From: Desulfobulbaceae bacterium
Lineage (GTDB): Bacteria; Desulfobacterota; Desulfobulbia; Desulfobulbales; Desulfurivibrionaceae
Length of the DNA stretch: 10,102 nt
Direction of reading: 5' to 3'
NCBI GenBank assembly: GCA_003517965.1
Contig: DOZO01000015.1
Coordinates: 28,496 to 38,597 of the forward strand
In this document: positions 1-6,965 of the stretch, piece by piece
Layout: every line of letters starts with the position of its first letter
Position numbering within the stretch: the stretch's first letter is position 1
Position numbers and translations under genes: made by a program
The notes under the pieces: generated by a model
The model's input: only the letters and a program-made list of their open reading frames with translations
Told to the model about the DNA's origin: nothing
Database searches by the model: none

Positions 1-147
1 GGTGCTGCTGAACGCTTACAGGAAATGAGCGAAAATTGTGAGCAGTATATAATGATTTCTTTGCAATACGGCAAGGGTTGTTTACAATCCCGCTACTTAA
101 TTGCCCGTAATTACCCAGTACTCCAACTTGGCCGTAGGCCTCTATGA
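1..147 (+). CDS. Possible C-terminal fragment of an upstream gene
   Basis: Frame 1 is open from the first base to a TGA at 145-147, giving 48 residues that begin GAAERLQEMSENCEQY. The amphipathic, Ala/Glu/Leu-rich start resembles the end of a helical signalling protein such as a chemotaxis receptor, but the remainder (LQYGKGCLQSRYLIARNYPV) does not clearly fit any family I know. The stop lies 32 bp before the dciA-like gene, which would suit a co-directional upstream gene. An open stretch of this length is not rare by chance (about one in ten), so the call rests mainly on position and on the plausible composition of the first 20 codons. It may be noncoding. Confidence 0.3.
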   Translation, partial: GAAERLQEMSENCEQYIMISLQYGKGCLQSRYLIARNYPVLQLGRRPL

Positions 148-179
148 TAAAAGTTACTTTTTAATCAGGCACAATTACC

Positions 180-647
180 ATGGCCGCTCCCGAAAAAATT
201 ATCCGGATAGATTCTCTCTTTGCCGAGTTGTTCAAAAAAAAGCAGTGGGACAAGCGTTTGGGCCTGCACGCAGTTTTTCTTGACTGGCCGCAGGTGGTTG
301 GCCCTGAGATCGCGGAACGGACCGAACCGCAGGTGATTCGGGGCACGGTGCTTTGGATTGCGGTTTCCGACTCGGTCTGGATGCAGCAGCTTCATCTGCA
401 AAAGCAGGCGTTGCTTGAGCAGATCAACGCTAACGTGCGGGGTTCCGAGAAAATAAGCGATATTCGTTTTCAGATAAAAGCCGCCCTTGGCGAGGAAAAG
501 GTAGCGGTGGATAGCCCCCCACCGGTCGATTTTTCACCCCCTGCTGATCTGGAGGCGCAAAAAAGCTTTGAGCTGCTGATTGCTGCCATCGGCGACGTGG
601 AGTTACAGACGCGCCTGCTCACTTTGTGGCGAAAAGCCCATCGGTAA
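180..647 (+). CDS. DUF721/DciA-like protein (putative replicative helicase loader)
   Basis: A 155-residue protein with the DUF721 pattern over roughly residues 8-100. It has an N-terminal helix (IIRIDSLFAELFKK), then W36 followed by VVG (39-41), a P50...G55 strand, the LWIAVSDSVWMQQL segment (58-71) and the LLEQIN helix. The family includes DciA, which recruits and loads the replicative helicase DnaB in bacteria that lack DnaC. It acts in the cytoplasm near the replication origin, although many DUF721 proteins remain uncharacterised. The C-terminal 50 residues are acidic and proline-rich before a final helix and look poorly conserved. The ATG at 180 has no good Shine-Dalgarno, only AGG about 11 bases upstream. 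It ends 48 bp before the convergent PilZ gene, with no obvious terminator between them. Membership in the family is fairly sure; the helicase-loading role is inferred. Confidence 0.78.
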   Translation: MAAPEKIIRIDSLFAELFKKKQWDKRLGLHAVFLDWPQVVGPEIAERTEPQVIRGTVLWIAVSDSVWMQQLHLQKQALLEQINANVRGSEKISDIRFQIKAALGEEKVAVDSPPPVDFSPPADLEAQKSFELLIAAIGDVELQTRLLTLWRKAHR

Positions 648-695
648 GCCGTTGAGCAAAAGGTTGCACAAGAAAAAATATCAGCTTGGGTTTGG

Positions 696-1367
696 TCAGC
701 GATTTATGAGGGCGCAAAGGGAAAGGTAGCGTTCGAGATTTTCCTGATCTGTGCCCTTCAGGATGAATTGAATGCCTAAAGCCCTGGTTTCCTGATCAAG
801 CTCTATAGTTTGACAGACAATGGCTTCAGGTACGGTGACTTTTTCTTCTGAGTCGCCATGTCGTAAACGCAGGGTCATGCTGAGCGGGCTGAGTAGGTCT
901 CCTTTTTGAATGTGCTGGGAAAATTTCCCAACCAGCTTTGCCCCCTCAATGGAAATATTTTGTATTGAACCACGGTTTAAATATTGGCTTGCCTTGCGGG
1001 TGAAGGTAGTAACGGAATTGGAACTTGTCTCATAGCGGGGATATTTTCTGCGTTGAATTATAATAATTGAGGTGGGAAAAAGTATTCCCAGTTCGCGGCT
1101 GGTTTCCAGTACGGCAGTGGAGTTGAAGCTTTGCATAGGCTGTTTGTGGTGTTGATACAGGAATAGACATGGGTTTTTGGCGATCGGGTAAGTGGCGTCT
1201 TTGGCAAACAGAAGAAGTGGGCCAGTTTCTTTGGTGAGTATTTCTGAAGGTATTAACCTCCGTGGATTTATTCCCTTTTGAAAAAGGGTTACCGGGATTT
1301 GTTGCGCAACAATCCTGAGTATTTCTTTCCCAATGACCTTTGGGTCATCTGACCAAAGCTTTTGCAT
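696..1367 (-). CDS. PilZ-domain protein (c-di-GMP-binding candidate, YcgR-like layout)
   Basis: A 223-residue cytoplasmic protein. Residues 1-100 form a beta-rich N-terminal domain resembling the YcgR-N arrangement. The PilZ domain follows, with the RxxxR motif at R107-R111 (RRKYPR, 106-111) and the second motif at 137-142 (NISIEG), where Asn replaces the usual Asp of (D/N)xSxxG. These arginines and this loop bind cyclic di-GMP in characterised PilZ proteins, and both motifs are intact. The output is unknown: YcgR-like proteins brake flagellar motors, others regulate polysaccharide synthesis, and no such genes are in the window. It is last in the minus-strand order prmA-rsmE-dtd-pilZ. A 160-bp gap with its own promoter candidate and a terminator-like hairpin suggests separate control. 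The ribosome-binding site before the ATG is weak. Confidence 0.8.
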   Translation of the reverse strand: MQKLWSDDPKVIGKEILRIVAQQIPVTLFQKGINPRRLIPSEILTKETGPLLLFAKDATYPIAKNPCLFLYQHHKQPMQSFNSTAVLETSRELGILFPTSIIIIQRRKYPRYETSSNSVTTFTRKASQYLNRGSIQNISIEGAKLVGKFSQHIQKGDLLSPLSMTLRLRHGDSEEKVTVPEAIVCQTIELDQETRALGIQFILKGTDQENLERYLSLCALINR

Positions 1368-1386
1368 TTAAGGCCCATCCGGATCT

Positions 1387-1415
1387 AAAAAAGTACCTGA
1401 ATCAAGCTATTCAGG
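1387..1415 (-). terminator. Terminator-like hairpin just upstream of the pilZ start
   Basis: On the minus strand CCTGAAT (1409-1415) pairs with ATTCAGG (1396-1402) around a 6-base loop, and a run of six T follows (1387-1392). The stem is only 7 bp and AT-rich, so it is a modest intrinsic terminator. It could end transcripts arriving from dtd. Because it lies about 20-30 bases before the pilZ ATG and downstream of the candidate pilZ promoter, it could instead act as an attenuator of pilZ. Confidence 0.55.
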
Positions 1416-1456
1416 AAAAATTAAGTAGCCCGTACACAACAACCTATATACTGCAA

Positions 1457-1486
1457 TATATAGTTATATCTTGCAACGTTTGTAAA
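1457..1486 (-). promoter_or_regulatory. Candidate sigma-70 promoter for pilZ, with -10-proximal hairpin
   Basis: Reading the minus strand, TTTACA (5 of 6 to the -35 consensus) is followed after 18 bases by TATATA, placing a start roughly 80-90 bases before the pilZ ATG. The -10 region overlaps a small inverted repeat, CTATATA/TATATAG (1444-1450 and 1457-1463, 6-base loop). The region is very AT-rich, so promoter-like hexamers are expected by chance. Confidence 0.35.
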
Positions 1487-1527
1487 GCAGAGACTGAAAA
1501 AATATGTGGGAAAGTCTCGCGCGGAAG

Positions 1528-1977
1528 TTAGAAGTGTTTCTCCGTGTCAAGCAACAGGGTTACCGGGCCATGGTTCACCAGGGTTACGTCCATCATGGCC
1601 TGAAATTTGCCGGTGGCCACGGTGATCTGTTTGGTGCGGATTTCATTGATGAACTGTTCGTAAAGGTTTGCCGCATCTGCTGGTGGCGCGGCGGTGGAAT
1701 AGGAGGGGCGTCTTCCCTTGCTGCAGTCGCCGAACAGGGTGAATTGGGAAACCACCAGCATTTCGCCTTGTGTCTCAAGCAGGGAAAGGTTCATCAATCC
1801 ATGTTCGTCATCGAAGATGCGGAGATTGATGATTTTTTCGGCCAGAAACATGGCGTCTTTTTGAGTATCATTTTTGCCGACACCGAGCAGGACCAAAAGC
1901 CCCGGCCCTATGGCTCCGCAGATCAGCCCATCCACGCAAACAGAGGCTTGAGTTACTCTTTGCACTACGGCACGCAA
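1528..1977 (-). CDS. dtd: D-aminoacyl-tRNA deacylase (DTD)
   Basis: A 149-residue cytoplasmic enzyme that hydrolyses D-amino acids mis-attached to tRNA (historically D-Tyr-tRNA deacylase) and also removes glycine from tRNA-Ala. Hallmarks are the start MRAVVQRVTQASV, GLLVLLGVG (26-34), the active-site motif SQFTLFGD (77-84) with KGRRPSY (87-93), and the Gly-cisPro motif NHGPVT (135-140), in which His replaces the usual Asp of NDGPVT. Length is typical. The start is a TTG at 1977. It is preceded by AGGAG (1986-1990) with 8-base spacing and restores the family N-terminus. The frame runs open further upstream, but that extension lies inside rsmE in another frame and looks nothing like DTD. The gene overlaps the end of rsmE by 13 bp, indicating translational coupling in the prmA-rsmE-dtd operon. 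Confidence 0.95.
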   Translation of the reverse strand: MRAVVQRVTQASVCVDGLICGAIGPGLLVLLGVGKNDTQKDAMFLAEKIINLRIFDDEHGLMNLSLLETQGEMLVVSQFTLFGDCSKGRRPSYSTAAPPADAANLYEQFINEIRTKQITVATGKFQAMMDVTLVNHGPVTLLLDTEKHF

Positions 1978-2744
1978 GGGGATTTCTCCTGATTTGCCTG
2001 GGGGGCCGGATCGAGATTGCCAAGGACAAACTGGAGAATGGCAGTTGCCGCCAGGGTGGCCGTTTCGGCGCGCAGGATGCGTGGCCCTAAAGAAATGGGA
2101 GCAAAGCCTTCCTGCTTCGCACAGGCTACCTCGCTTTCGCTGAATCCCCCCTCCGGGCCGAGGAGAAAAAATGTGGACAGGCATTCATTTTTCTGGTCGG
2201 CAAGGACATCAGTTAGTCTTTGTTGGGCCTCATGCTCCCAGAAGATCAGCCTTAGGTCACAAGGAGGTGGATTGAGCAAAAGATCGGTCAGTTCCCGGGG
2301 GGCATGGATTTCAGGTGGCTTGGCCCGGTCGCATTGTTTGCAGGCCTCAATGATTATGCGCTGCCAGCGTTCCATCTGCGCCGCTTTAGGTGTTTTGTGG
2401 ATTACATGCTCTGAACAGAACAGCCAGATTGCCTCAACCCCCAGCTCTGTGGCTTTTTGCAGAACAAGGTCCATTCTTGGGCCTTTGAGCAGGGCCTGCC
2501 CTAGGTGCAGACGGATCTTTGGCTGGGGATCAAGGGTATGTTCGCTGATGGTTGCGGTGACCCGGTCTTTGAGGATCTGGGCGATGCGGGCTTGATAACG
2601 GGCCCCGGTGCCGTCAAAAAAAGTAAGGGGATCGCCGGGGCTCAGCCTGAGAACGGTTCGGAGATGGTGCGCCTCCGGGCCTGTCAGCCGCACGGTTTTT
2701 CCTGTGATATCTGTCGGTTTTATGAAGAAGCGGCGGAGGCTCAT
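1965..2744 (-). CDS. rsmE: 16S rRNA (uracil1498-N3)-methyltransferase RsmE
   Basis: A 259-residue SPOUT-class methyltransferase that methylates N3 of U1498 in 16S rRNA within assembled 30S subunits, using S-adenosylmethionine. The N-terminal PUA-like domain (about 1-70) contains the typical HHLRTVLRL segment (26-34). The catalytic domain shows the LLKGPRMDLVLQKATELGV segment (85-103), EACKQCDR (133-140), and the trefoil-knot SAM motifs LLGPEGGFSESE (194-205) and LGPRILRAETA (219-229). The C-terminal tail after about 243 is short and proline/glutamine-rich. The start follows the prmA stop by only 6 bp without a good ribosome-binding site, so translation is probably coupled to prmA. Its 3' end overlaps dtd and carries the dtd Shine-Dalgarno. 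Confidence 0.95.
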   Translation of the reverse strand: MSLRRFFIKPTDITGKTVRLTGPEAHHLRTVLRLSPGDPLTFFDGTGARYQARIAQILKDRVTATISEHTLDPQPKIRLHLGQALLKGPRMDLVLQKATELGVEAIWLFCSEHVIHKTPKAAQMERWQRIIIEACKQCDRAKPPEIHAPRELTDLLLNPPPCDLRLIFWEHEAQQRLTDVLADQKNECLSTFFLLGPEGGFSESEVACAKQEGFAPISLGPRILRAETATLAATAILQFVLGNLDPAPQANQEKSPCVP

Positions 2745-2750
2745 GGGCAG

Positions 2751-3671
2751 TTATAGCTGGATGAAAAGAAGCGCGCTCCATTCCCCTTCGCTTCTGGTTT
2801 CCTGATGTTTCAGGCCAAGAGCGTTATAGGAGGCGCGGATATTCTCGGTTTGAGGACCCGTCAGGATTCCTGCCAGGATGAGCCTGCCGTTTTGGTTCAG
2901 ACGTGCGGCCAGGTCGGAGGCAAGATCAATGAGGGTGTCATGGATGATGTTGGCTATGACAAGATCAAATTGTTGGCTGATGTCTTGCAGGGCGATGCTG
3001 TCTGCTTGAATTTTTGTCAGCAGGCCATTGCGCAAGATATTTTCCTCCGCCACCTTCACGGCCTCCGGGTCATTGTCAATGGCCAGAATTTTCTGGGCGC
3101 CAAAAAGAGCGGCGGCCATGGCCAAAATGCCGGTGCCGGTGCCGACATCGAGAACGGTTTTGGGCGGGGTTGTGGTATTGTGAAAAAGGGTCTCAATGAA
3201 CTCAAGTGCCAGCTTGGTGCTGGCGTGATGGCCTGTGCCAAAGGCCATCCCAGGGTCCATTTCGATAACCTTTTCGCCAGGGGCGGGATGGTATGATTCC
3301 CAGGTGGGTTTGATGACCAGATGGGCCGTGATCGGCAGGGGCTTAAAACCCGCTTTCCAGGTCTTGTTCCAGTCTTCATCAGCAATGATTTCTGTTTCGA
3401 GCTGTGTTTTTTCTTCTCCAGGTAGCAGGCTGGTGAATTCCGTGAGGTACGTTTCAATTTTTTTCAGTTTTTCGGGGGCATGAGAATCATTTTCCAGGTA
3501 GCCGATAATTTTTTCCTGGGCGGTGTTGGCGGCAGCTACCGGAATCTGCTCTACCCCGCCGGTCTGCTCGCAGATGAAATCGGCAATAGGGTCTGAGATG
3601 GTTTCGCTGACAGTGACGGTAACGCGCAACCATGATCTGGATGGTGGATGCGTCTGGTTTGCTTCTGGCAT
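2751..3671 (-). CDS. prmA: Ribosomal protein L11 methyltransferase PrmA
   Basis: A 306-residue enzyme that trimethylates ribosomal protein L11 with S-adenosylmethionine. The N-terminal part (about 10-90) is the substrate-recognition domain. The catalytic domain contains DPGMAFGTGHH (139-149), the SAM-binding loop VLDVGTGTGIL (173-183), the acidic residue in AIDNDP (197-202) and NIIHDTLIDL (241-250). The last corresponds to the family motif IV, usually NILA, with a mild change. I chose the ATG at 3671 because AGGA precedes it with proper spacing and the length then matches the family. An in-frame ATG at 3731 would add 20 residues (MAYSYTQSSSTTIIFPAGKP) without a ribosome-binding site. It is the first gene of the minus-strand operon leading into rsmE and dtd, divergent from the histidine kinase. 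Confidence 0.94.
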   Translation of the reverse strand: MPEANQTHPPSRSWLRVTVTVSETISDPIADFICEQTGGVEQIPVAAANTAQEKIIGYLENDSHAPEKLKKIETYLTEFTSLLPGEEKTQLETEIIADEDWNKTWKAGFKPLPITAHLVIKPTWESYHPAPGEKVIEMDPGMAFGTGHHASTKLALEFIETLFHNTTTPPKTVLDVGTGTGILAMAAALFGAQKILAIDNDPEAVKVAEENILRNGLLTKIQADSIALQDISQQFDLVIANIIHDTLIDLASDLAARLNQNGRLILAGILTGPQTENIRASYNALGLKHQETRSEGEWSALLFIQL

Positions 3672-3850
3672 TGGTTTTCCTGCGGGAAAGATTATGGTTG
3701 TGGAGCTACTCTGAGTATAGCTATAAGCCATAAGTATAACGGAGTTTTGTCAGATCACGCATTATTTTTTTGATGGAAAACTTGCTGGTTCTGCTTTACC
3801 ATATTTAAAAATAATTTTCCTGTTACCTTCATCTACGATATGACAAGTTT

Positions 3851-5581
3851 ATGACTGATACCCTGATTTCACAAACGCTTCTTGAGGCAACCGCGCTTTT
3901 GGCAAGCAGGCCGGAGGGCTTTGCCCTGGTTGATGCCGAGGCGCGTTTTGTTTATGTCAATCCCGCCTATGTCCGTTTGTTGAAAGAGGTGTTTAACCTG
4001 ACGGTTGAACCCGGCTCGCGTCATCAGTATGTTTTGCCCAGCAACCAGCGGGCCTGGGCCAGCGACCTCTATCAACAGGCATTATCCGGCAAGAAGTTCA
4101 CCGTGGATTTCAGCCGGAATTGTCCGGAAGGCGGGCTTTGCACTTTTGAGCGTTCCTTTAGCCCCGTGTACCAAGATGGCAGGCTGGCCGGGTTTTCAGA
4201 GATGATCCGGGATGTGAGCGTTGAGCGCAGAAGGGAGGCCGAGTTGCGTCTGGCCTATGATGCCCTGGAGAAGCAGTGTGTCGCCCGAACCAGCAGCTAT
4301 CAGGAATATAGCGCCATCATGGCCCAAAAGATCATTGAACAGCAACAGGCTGAAGAGGATCTTCTGGAAAGCGGAGAACGTCTGTCGCAGATTTTGCAAG
4401 GCAGCTCGATTCCTGCCTTTGTTATTGATGAAAATCATATTCTTACTCACTGGAACAAGGCCTGCGCGGTGATGACCGGGCTTACGGCCGGCGAGATGGT
4501 GGGTACCAGGAATCAGTGGAAGGCCTTTTATCTTTCTCAGCGGCCTGTTATGGCCGACCTGGTGCTGGATGTCGCTAAAGAGTCGCATGTCGCCAAGTTT
4601 TATACCGGCAAGTATCGGCGTTCCTCCCTGATTAAGGGGGCCTATGAGGCGGAGGATTTTTTTGATTTTGGCCATGAGAGCAAATGGCTTTTCTTTACCG
4701 CCGCGCCGATCAGGAATCTGGCTGGGGAAATCATCGGCGCCATTGAAACCTTGCAGGATATTACAGATCGCAAGCGGATGGAGGCGGAGGTCCGGCAGAT
4801 GAATGATGTCCTGGAAGCGCGGGTCGAGGAGCGGACTAATCAGTTAACCCGGATCTATGAGCAGTTGTTGCAAGCCGAAAAATTCAGCGCCCTGGGTAAG
4901 TTGGCTGCTTCAATCGCCCATGAATTCGGCAATCCGATCATCGGTATCCGCAATTTTCTCCAGGGCCTGCGCAAGTACGTGAAGCTTGAAAAAAGCGATG
5001 CCGAGATGCTCGATGTTGCCATTGGCGAATGCGCACGGGTCAAGGATCTGATCAGTACCTTACAGGATTTTAACCGGCCCACCACCGGTAAGGTCACCTC
5101 GGTTGATCTGCATCGGATTATTGAAGAATTGCTCCTGCTTGGCAAAAAGAAGCTTAGCGATAAACGGATCATAGTGGAACGACATTTTGCCCAGGATATG
5201 CCCTGGATTCAAGTGGTGGCGGATCAGATCAAACAGGTGCTTCTCAATGTGATCGGCAACGCCGAAGAGGCCATACCCGAAACCGGCGGCACCATTACCA
5301 TCACCACCGAGGTGAGCGGGGATAATGTTCTGATTTTCATCCAGGATACGGGCAAGGGGATTCGGCCTAAGGATATGGGCTCAATCTTTGAACCGTTTTT
5401 TTCCACCAAGCCAGCGGTGGATGGCACAGGTCTGGGCCTGTCCGTGAGCTACGGCATTGTCAAACGGCATGGTGGCGATATTATGGCCAAGAGTGTGCGC
5501 GGCAAAGGGGCGCTGTTCACCATCACCTTGCCTATTGACGGAGTTCCTGGAGAAGAGGTTTCTCTGCCTATATTTAAGTGA
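3851..5581 (+). CDS. Cytoplasmic PAS-PAS sensor histidine kinase (NtrB/AtoS-like core)
   Basis: A 576-residue kinase with no transmembrane segment. Domains in order: PAS 1 (about 8-122), a coiled-coil linker (about 124-180), PAS 2 (about 180-306, ending in the characteristic ETLQDITDRKRMEAE), a second coiled coil (307-345), HisKA and HATPase_c. The phospho-acceptor is H357 in SIAHEFGNP. The ATP site shows the N box around N470 (LLNVIGNAEEA), the G1 box DTGKGI (499-504), the F box FEPFFSTK and the G2 box GTGLGL (525-530). All catalytic motifs are intact. The HExxNP H box is typical of kinases that partner NtrC-type, sigma-54-dependent regulators, but no response regulator is in the window, so the partner is unknown. 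The input signal is also unknown. The ATG has no strong Shine-Dalgarno. Transcription is divergent from prmA. Confidence 0.93.
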   Translation: MTDTLISQTLLEATALLASRPEGFALVDAEARFVYVNPAYVRLLKEVFNLTVEPGSRHQYVLPSNQRAWASDLYQQALSGKKFTVDFSRNCPEGGLCTFERSFSPVYQDGRLAGFSEMIRDVSVERRREAELRLAYDALEKQCVARTSSYQEYSAIMAQKIIEQQQAEEDLLESGERLSQILQGSSIPAFVIDENHILTHWNKACAVMTGLTAGEMVGTRNQWKAFYLSQRPVMADLVLDVAKESHVAKFYTGKYRRSSLIKGAYEAEDFFDFGHESKWLFFTAAPIRNLAGEIIGAIETLQDITDRKRMEAEVRQMNDVLEARVEERTNQLTRIYEQLLQAEKFSALGKLAASIAHEFGNPIIGIRNFLQGLRKYVKLEKSDAEMLDVAIGECARVKDLISTLQDFNRPTTGKVTSVDLHRIIEELLLLGKKKLSDKRIIVERHFAQDMPWIQVVADQIKQVLLNVIGNAEEAIPETGGTITITTEVSGDNVLIFIQDTGKGIRPKDMGSIFEPFFSTKPAVDGTGLGLSVSYGIVKRHGGDIMAKSVRGKGALFTITLPIDGVPGEEVSLPIFK

Positions 5582-5627
5582 GTTGTAGTATTGCCATCAG
5601 GAAATATTTTCAAATTTAAATGTCTAT

Positions 5628-5685
5628 AAAAAAACTCTGCAACGCTTCATGCCTGCTCAGGCTGCAATGGTGCGTTGCAGAGTTT
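5628..5685 (-). terminator. Strong intrinsic terminator between the convergent kinase and exported-protein genes
   Basis: A perfect 14-bp inverted repeat: AAACTCTGCAACGC (5632-5645) and GCGTTGCAGAGTTT (5672-5685), with a 26-base interior that can form a small GCCT/AGGC hairpin. On the minus strand the stem is followed by seven T (5628-5634), so it terminates the exported-protein gene whose stop is at 5702-5704. On the plus strand only TTTAAA follows, so it is a weaker stop for the kinase transcript, though it may still work in both directions. Confidence 0.85.
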
Positions 5686-5701
5686 AAATGGACCAGACCG
5701 G

Positions 5702-6616
5702 TTAATTATTGCGCCCCCGGCCTCGTTCCTCATTTTTGTTTTCCCTTTCTTCTTCCCTGTCACTTGTTTGCTGTTTCTGGTCTTGCGATCTTTGCTGTTG
5801 CTCACGTTGGATAGCAGGGGGCTGATGAGGAAGTTTTTGATCTGGGGCTGATCTCTGAATGTTGTCGTCACCCCGGGTTTGCGGTTGCGAGGAAGTGCCT
5901 CTTGAGCTGTCCTGCTGGGGCGGCGTTGGACGCTGGGTATCTTGCTGCCTTGGCTTGATTTTCAGGGGCTCTTCCTGTCTTTCCCGCCGAGAAGGCTCGG
6001 TCGCTTGTTGATCTAAACGTTGCTGAAAGTGCTCGCGGATTACCGGCTCTTGCGGTTGGTAACGGTATTTTTGTTTGCGCAGATCATGCTGCTGTTCCAC
6101 CCGGGGATACTGGTCTCCTGAATATTGCTTTTGATAGACAGGTAGTGGTGCCCGCGCTGGAACTGCGCTACGCTGCCATCTGTCCCATCCCCTTCGTTGC
6201 TGCTCCCATTCAGGGCCCCAGTGATTATCCCAGCGGGGCGGCGCACTCGAACGCCATCCGCGAAAGTATATAGGTGGCTGCCGGTAGTAGCGTACGGGGA
6301 TCCGCAGGATGAACAGCGGCACATACACTGGCTCCACAAACCACCAGGGGCCGTTGTACCATGAGCTCGCATACCAGCTATCATTCTGGAAAACCCAATA
6401 CATGCCATCGTAAAAGAAATAGTTGGCATTCAGCCGTGGCGCGTAATAGACCGGGTAGCCAGATACCGGTACGAGTTGCGGATACAACGGCAGATTGATC
6501 CCAATGCTCATATTGGGGAGCCCGATCCCGATACCGATGCGCACCTCGGCTACGGCAGAAGTCGCCAAGCATAACAGCATTGACAGCACAATGAATCCGT
6601 AGCGTATTCCTTGCAT
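5702..6616 (-). CDS. Exported Tyr/Trp-rich protein with Gln/Arg-rich tail, function unknown
   Basis: A 304-residue protein. Residues 1-23 are a clear Sec signal peptide with predicted cleavage after AVA (21-23). Residues 25-45 are Gly/Ile-rich (RIGIGIGLPNMSIGINL). Residues 53-125 form the probable conserved domain, dense in Tyr, Trp and Pro (YYAP, NYFFYDGMYWVFQND, WYNGPWWF, VPLFILRIPVRYY). I recall similar uncharacterised exported proteins in many Proteobacteria but know no assigned function. Residues 126-150 are Trp/Arg-rich, and 160-304 is a low-complexity Gln/Arg/Glu/Pro tail that is probably disordered. There is no lipobox: the Cys at 16 lies within the hydrophobic core and has no cleavage context. 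The start is the ATG at 6616, preceded by a perfect AGGAGG (6621-6626). An in-frame ATG at 6652 would bury the signal peptide. It is a single gene with its own terminator. Periplasmic or surface location is inferred. Confidence 0.8.
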   Translation of the reverse strand: MQGIRYGFIVLSMLLCLATSAVAEVRIGIGIGLPNMSIGINLPLYPQLVPVSGYPVYYAPRLNANYFFYDGMYWVFQNDSWYASSWYNGPWWFVEPVYVPLFILRIPVRYYRQPPIYFRGWRSSAPPRWDNHWGPEWEQQRRGWDRWQRSAVPARAPLPVYQKQYSGDQYPRVEQQHDLRKQKYRYQPQEPVIREHFQQRLDQQATEPSRRERQEEPLKIKPRQQDTQRPTPPQQDSSRGTSSQPQTRGDDNIQRSAPDQKLPHQPPAIQREQQQRSQDQKQQTSDREEERENKNEERGRGRNN

Positions 6617-6965
6617 TTTGTCCTCCTGTTTAGATAGCAGAGTTGTGACCATTGTTTGTCAACCGAAAATGACATTGGCCCCAACTCTAAGTTTGATAAG
6701 GCGTTGCTCCTAATGTCGACAACTCATCTCGAAACTTATGGATTATTATACTTGATTATACAGAGTTAAGTAAAATCATCTAAATAGGCATCGGCTGTTT
6801 TGGGTTTTCAATTTTTAAGAGGTGGATAATTCACTTTTGCGATTGGGTGAGGGAATCAGTGGAGTGATACGATCTTACGACTCGCTACCCGAGGCAGCTT
6901 TTTGAATTGGAGAAGGAGTAATGCCTTACTTTTAAGACAAAAGAGCATAGAAATCAGGTGATACT
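6617..6965. other. Long noncoding stretch between rlmA end and the exported-protein gene
   Basis: I see no convincing gene in these 349 bp. The part next to the exported-protein gene holds its strong ribosome-binding site (6621-6626) and a TTGACA on the minus strand (6657-6662). The best matching -10 for that hexamer is 20 bases away and too close to the ribosome-binding site. Further out are two TATAAT boxes in tandem on the minus strand (6745-6750 and 6755-6760). The segment 6800-6965 behind rlmA has no clear intrinsic terminator. A four-codon ATG-TAA frame at 6921-6935 follows AAGGAG but is too short to call. Confidence 0.5.
6745..6783 (-). promoter_or_regulatory. Candidate tandem -10 boxes for the exported-protein gene
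   Basis: Two exact TATAAT hexamers occur on the minus strand at 6745-6750 and 6755-6760, ten bases apart in a direct repeat (ATTATAC, ttg, ATTATAC on the plus strand). The upstream -35 matches are weak (for example TTTACT, 18 bases before the downstream box). Use of either would give a 5' leader of roughly 125-135 bases before the ATG at 6616. Confidence 0.35.

Noticed and set aside
1368..1527. c-di-GMP (GEMM) riboswitch in front of the PilZ gene
   Set aside because: Searched by eye for the conserved GEMM core (the CACGCACAGGGCAAACC-type segment and tetraloop receptor) and found nothing similar; the region is simply AT-rich with short hairpins.
1504..1992. Long plus-strand open frame antisense to dtd
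   Set aside because: It is a shadow of dtd, which is unambiguously coding on the other strand. The same applies to the plus-strand frames opposite rsmE and prmA.
1978..2184. N-terminal extension of the dtd frame by 69 codons
   Set aside because: It lies antisense-free but out of frame inside rsmE on the same strand, has no resemblance to DTD, and the TTG at 1977 with its AGGAG gives the canonical N-terminus.
3672..3731. Upstream ATG for prmA at 3731
   Set aside because: It has no ribosome-binding site and adds residues unlike the family; the ATG at 3671 has AGGA at proper spacing.
3840..3854. Four-codon leader peptide (M-T-S-L) overlapping the kinase start as ATGA
   Set aside because: No ribosome-binding site precedes it and such tiny frames are common by chance; translational coupling is possible but unsupported.
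6913..6935. Four-codon frame with AAGGAG upstream
   Set aside because: The ribosome-binding site is good but the product would be only M-P-Y-F, with no following gene on the plus strand to regulate.
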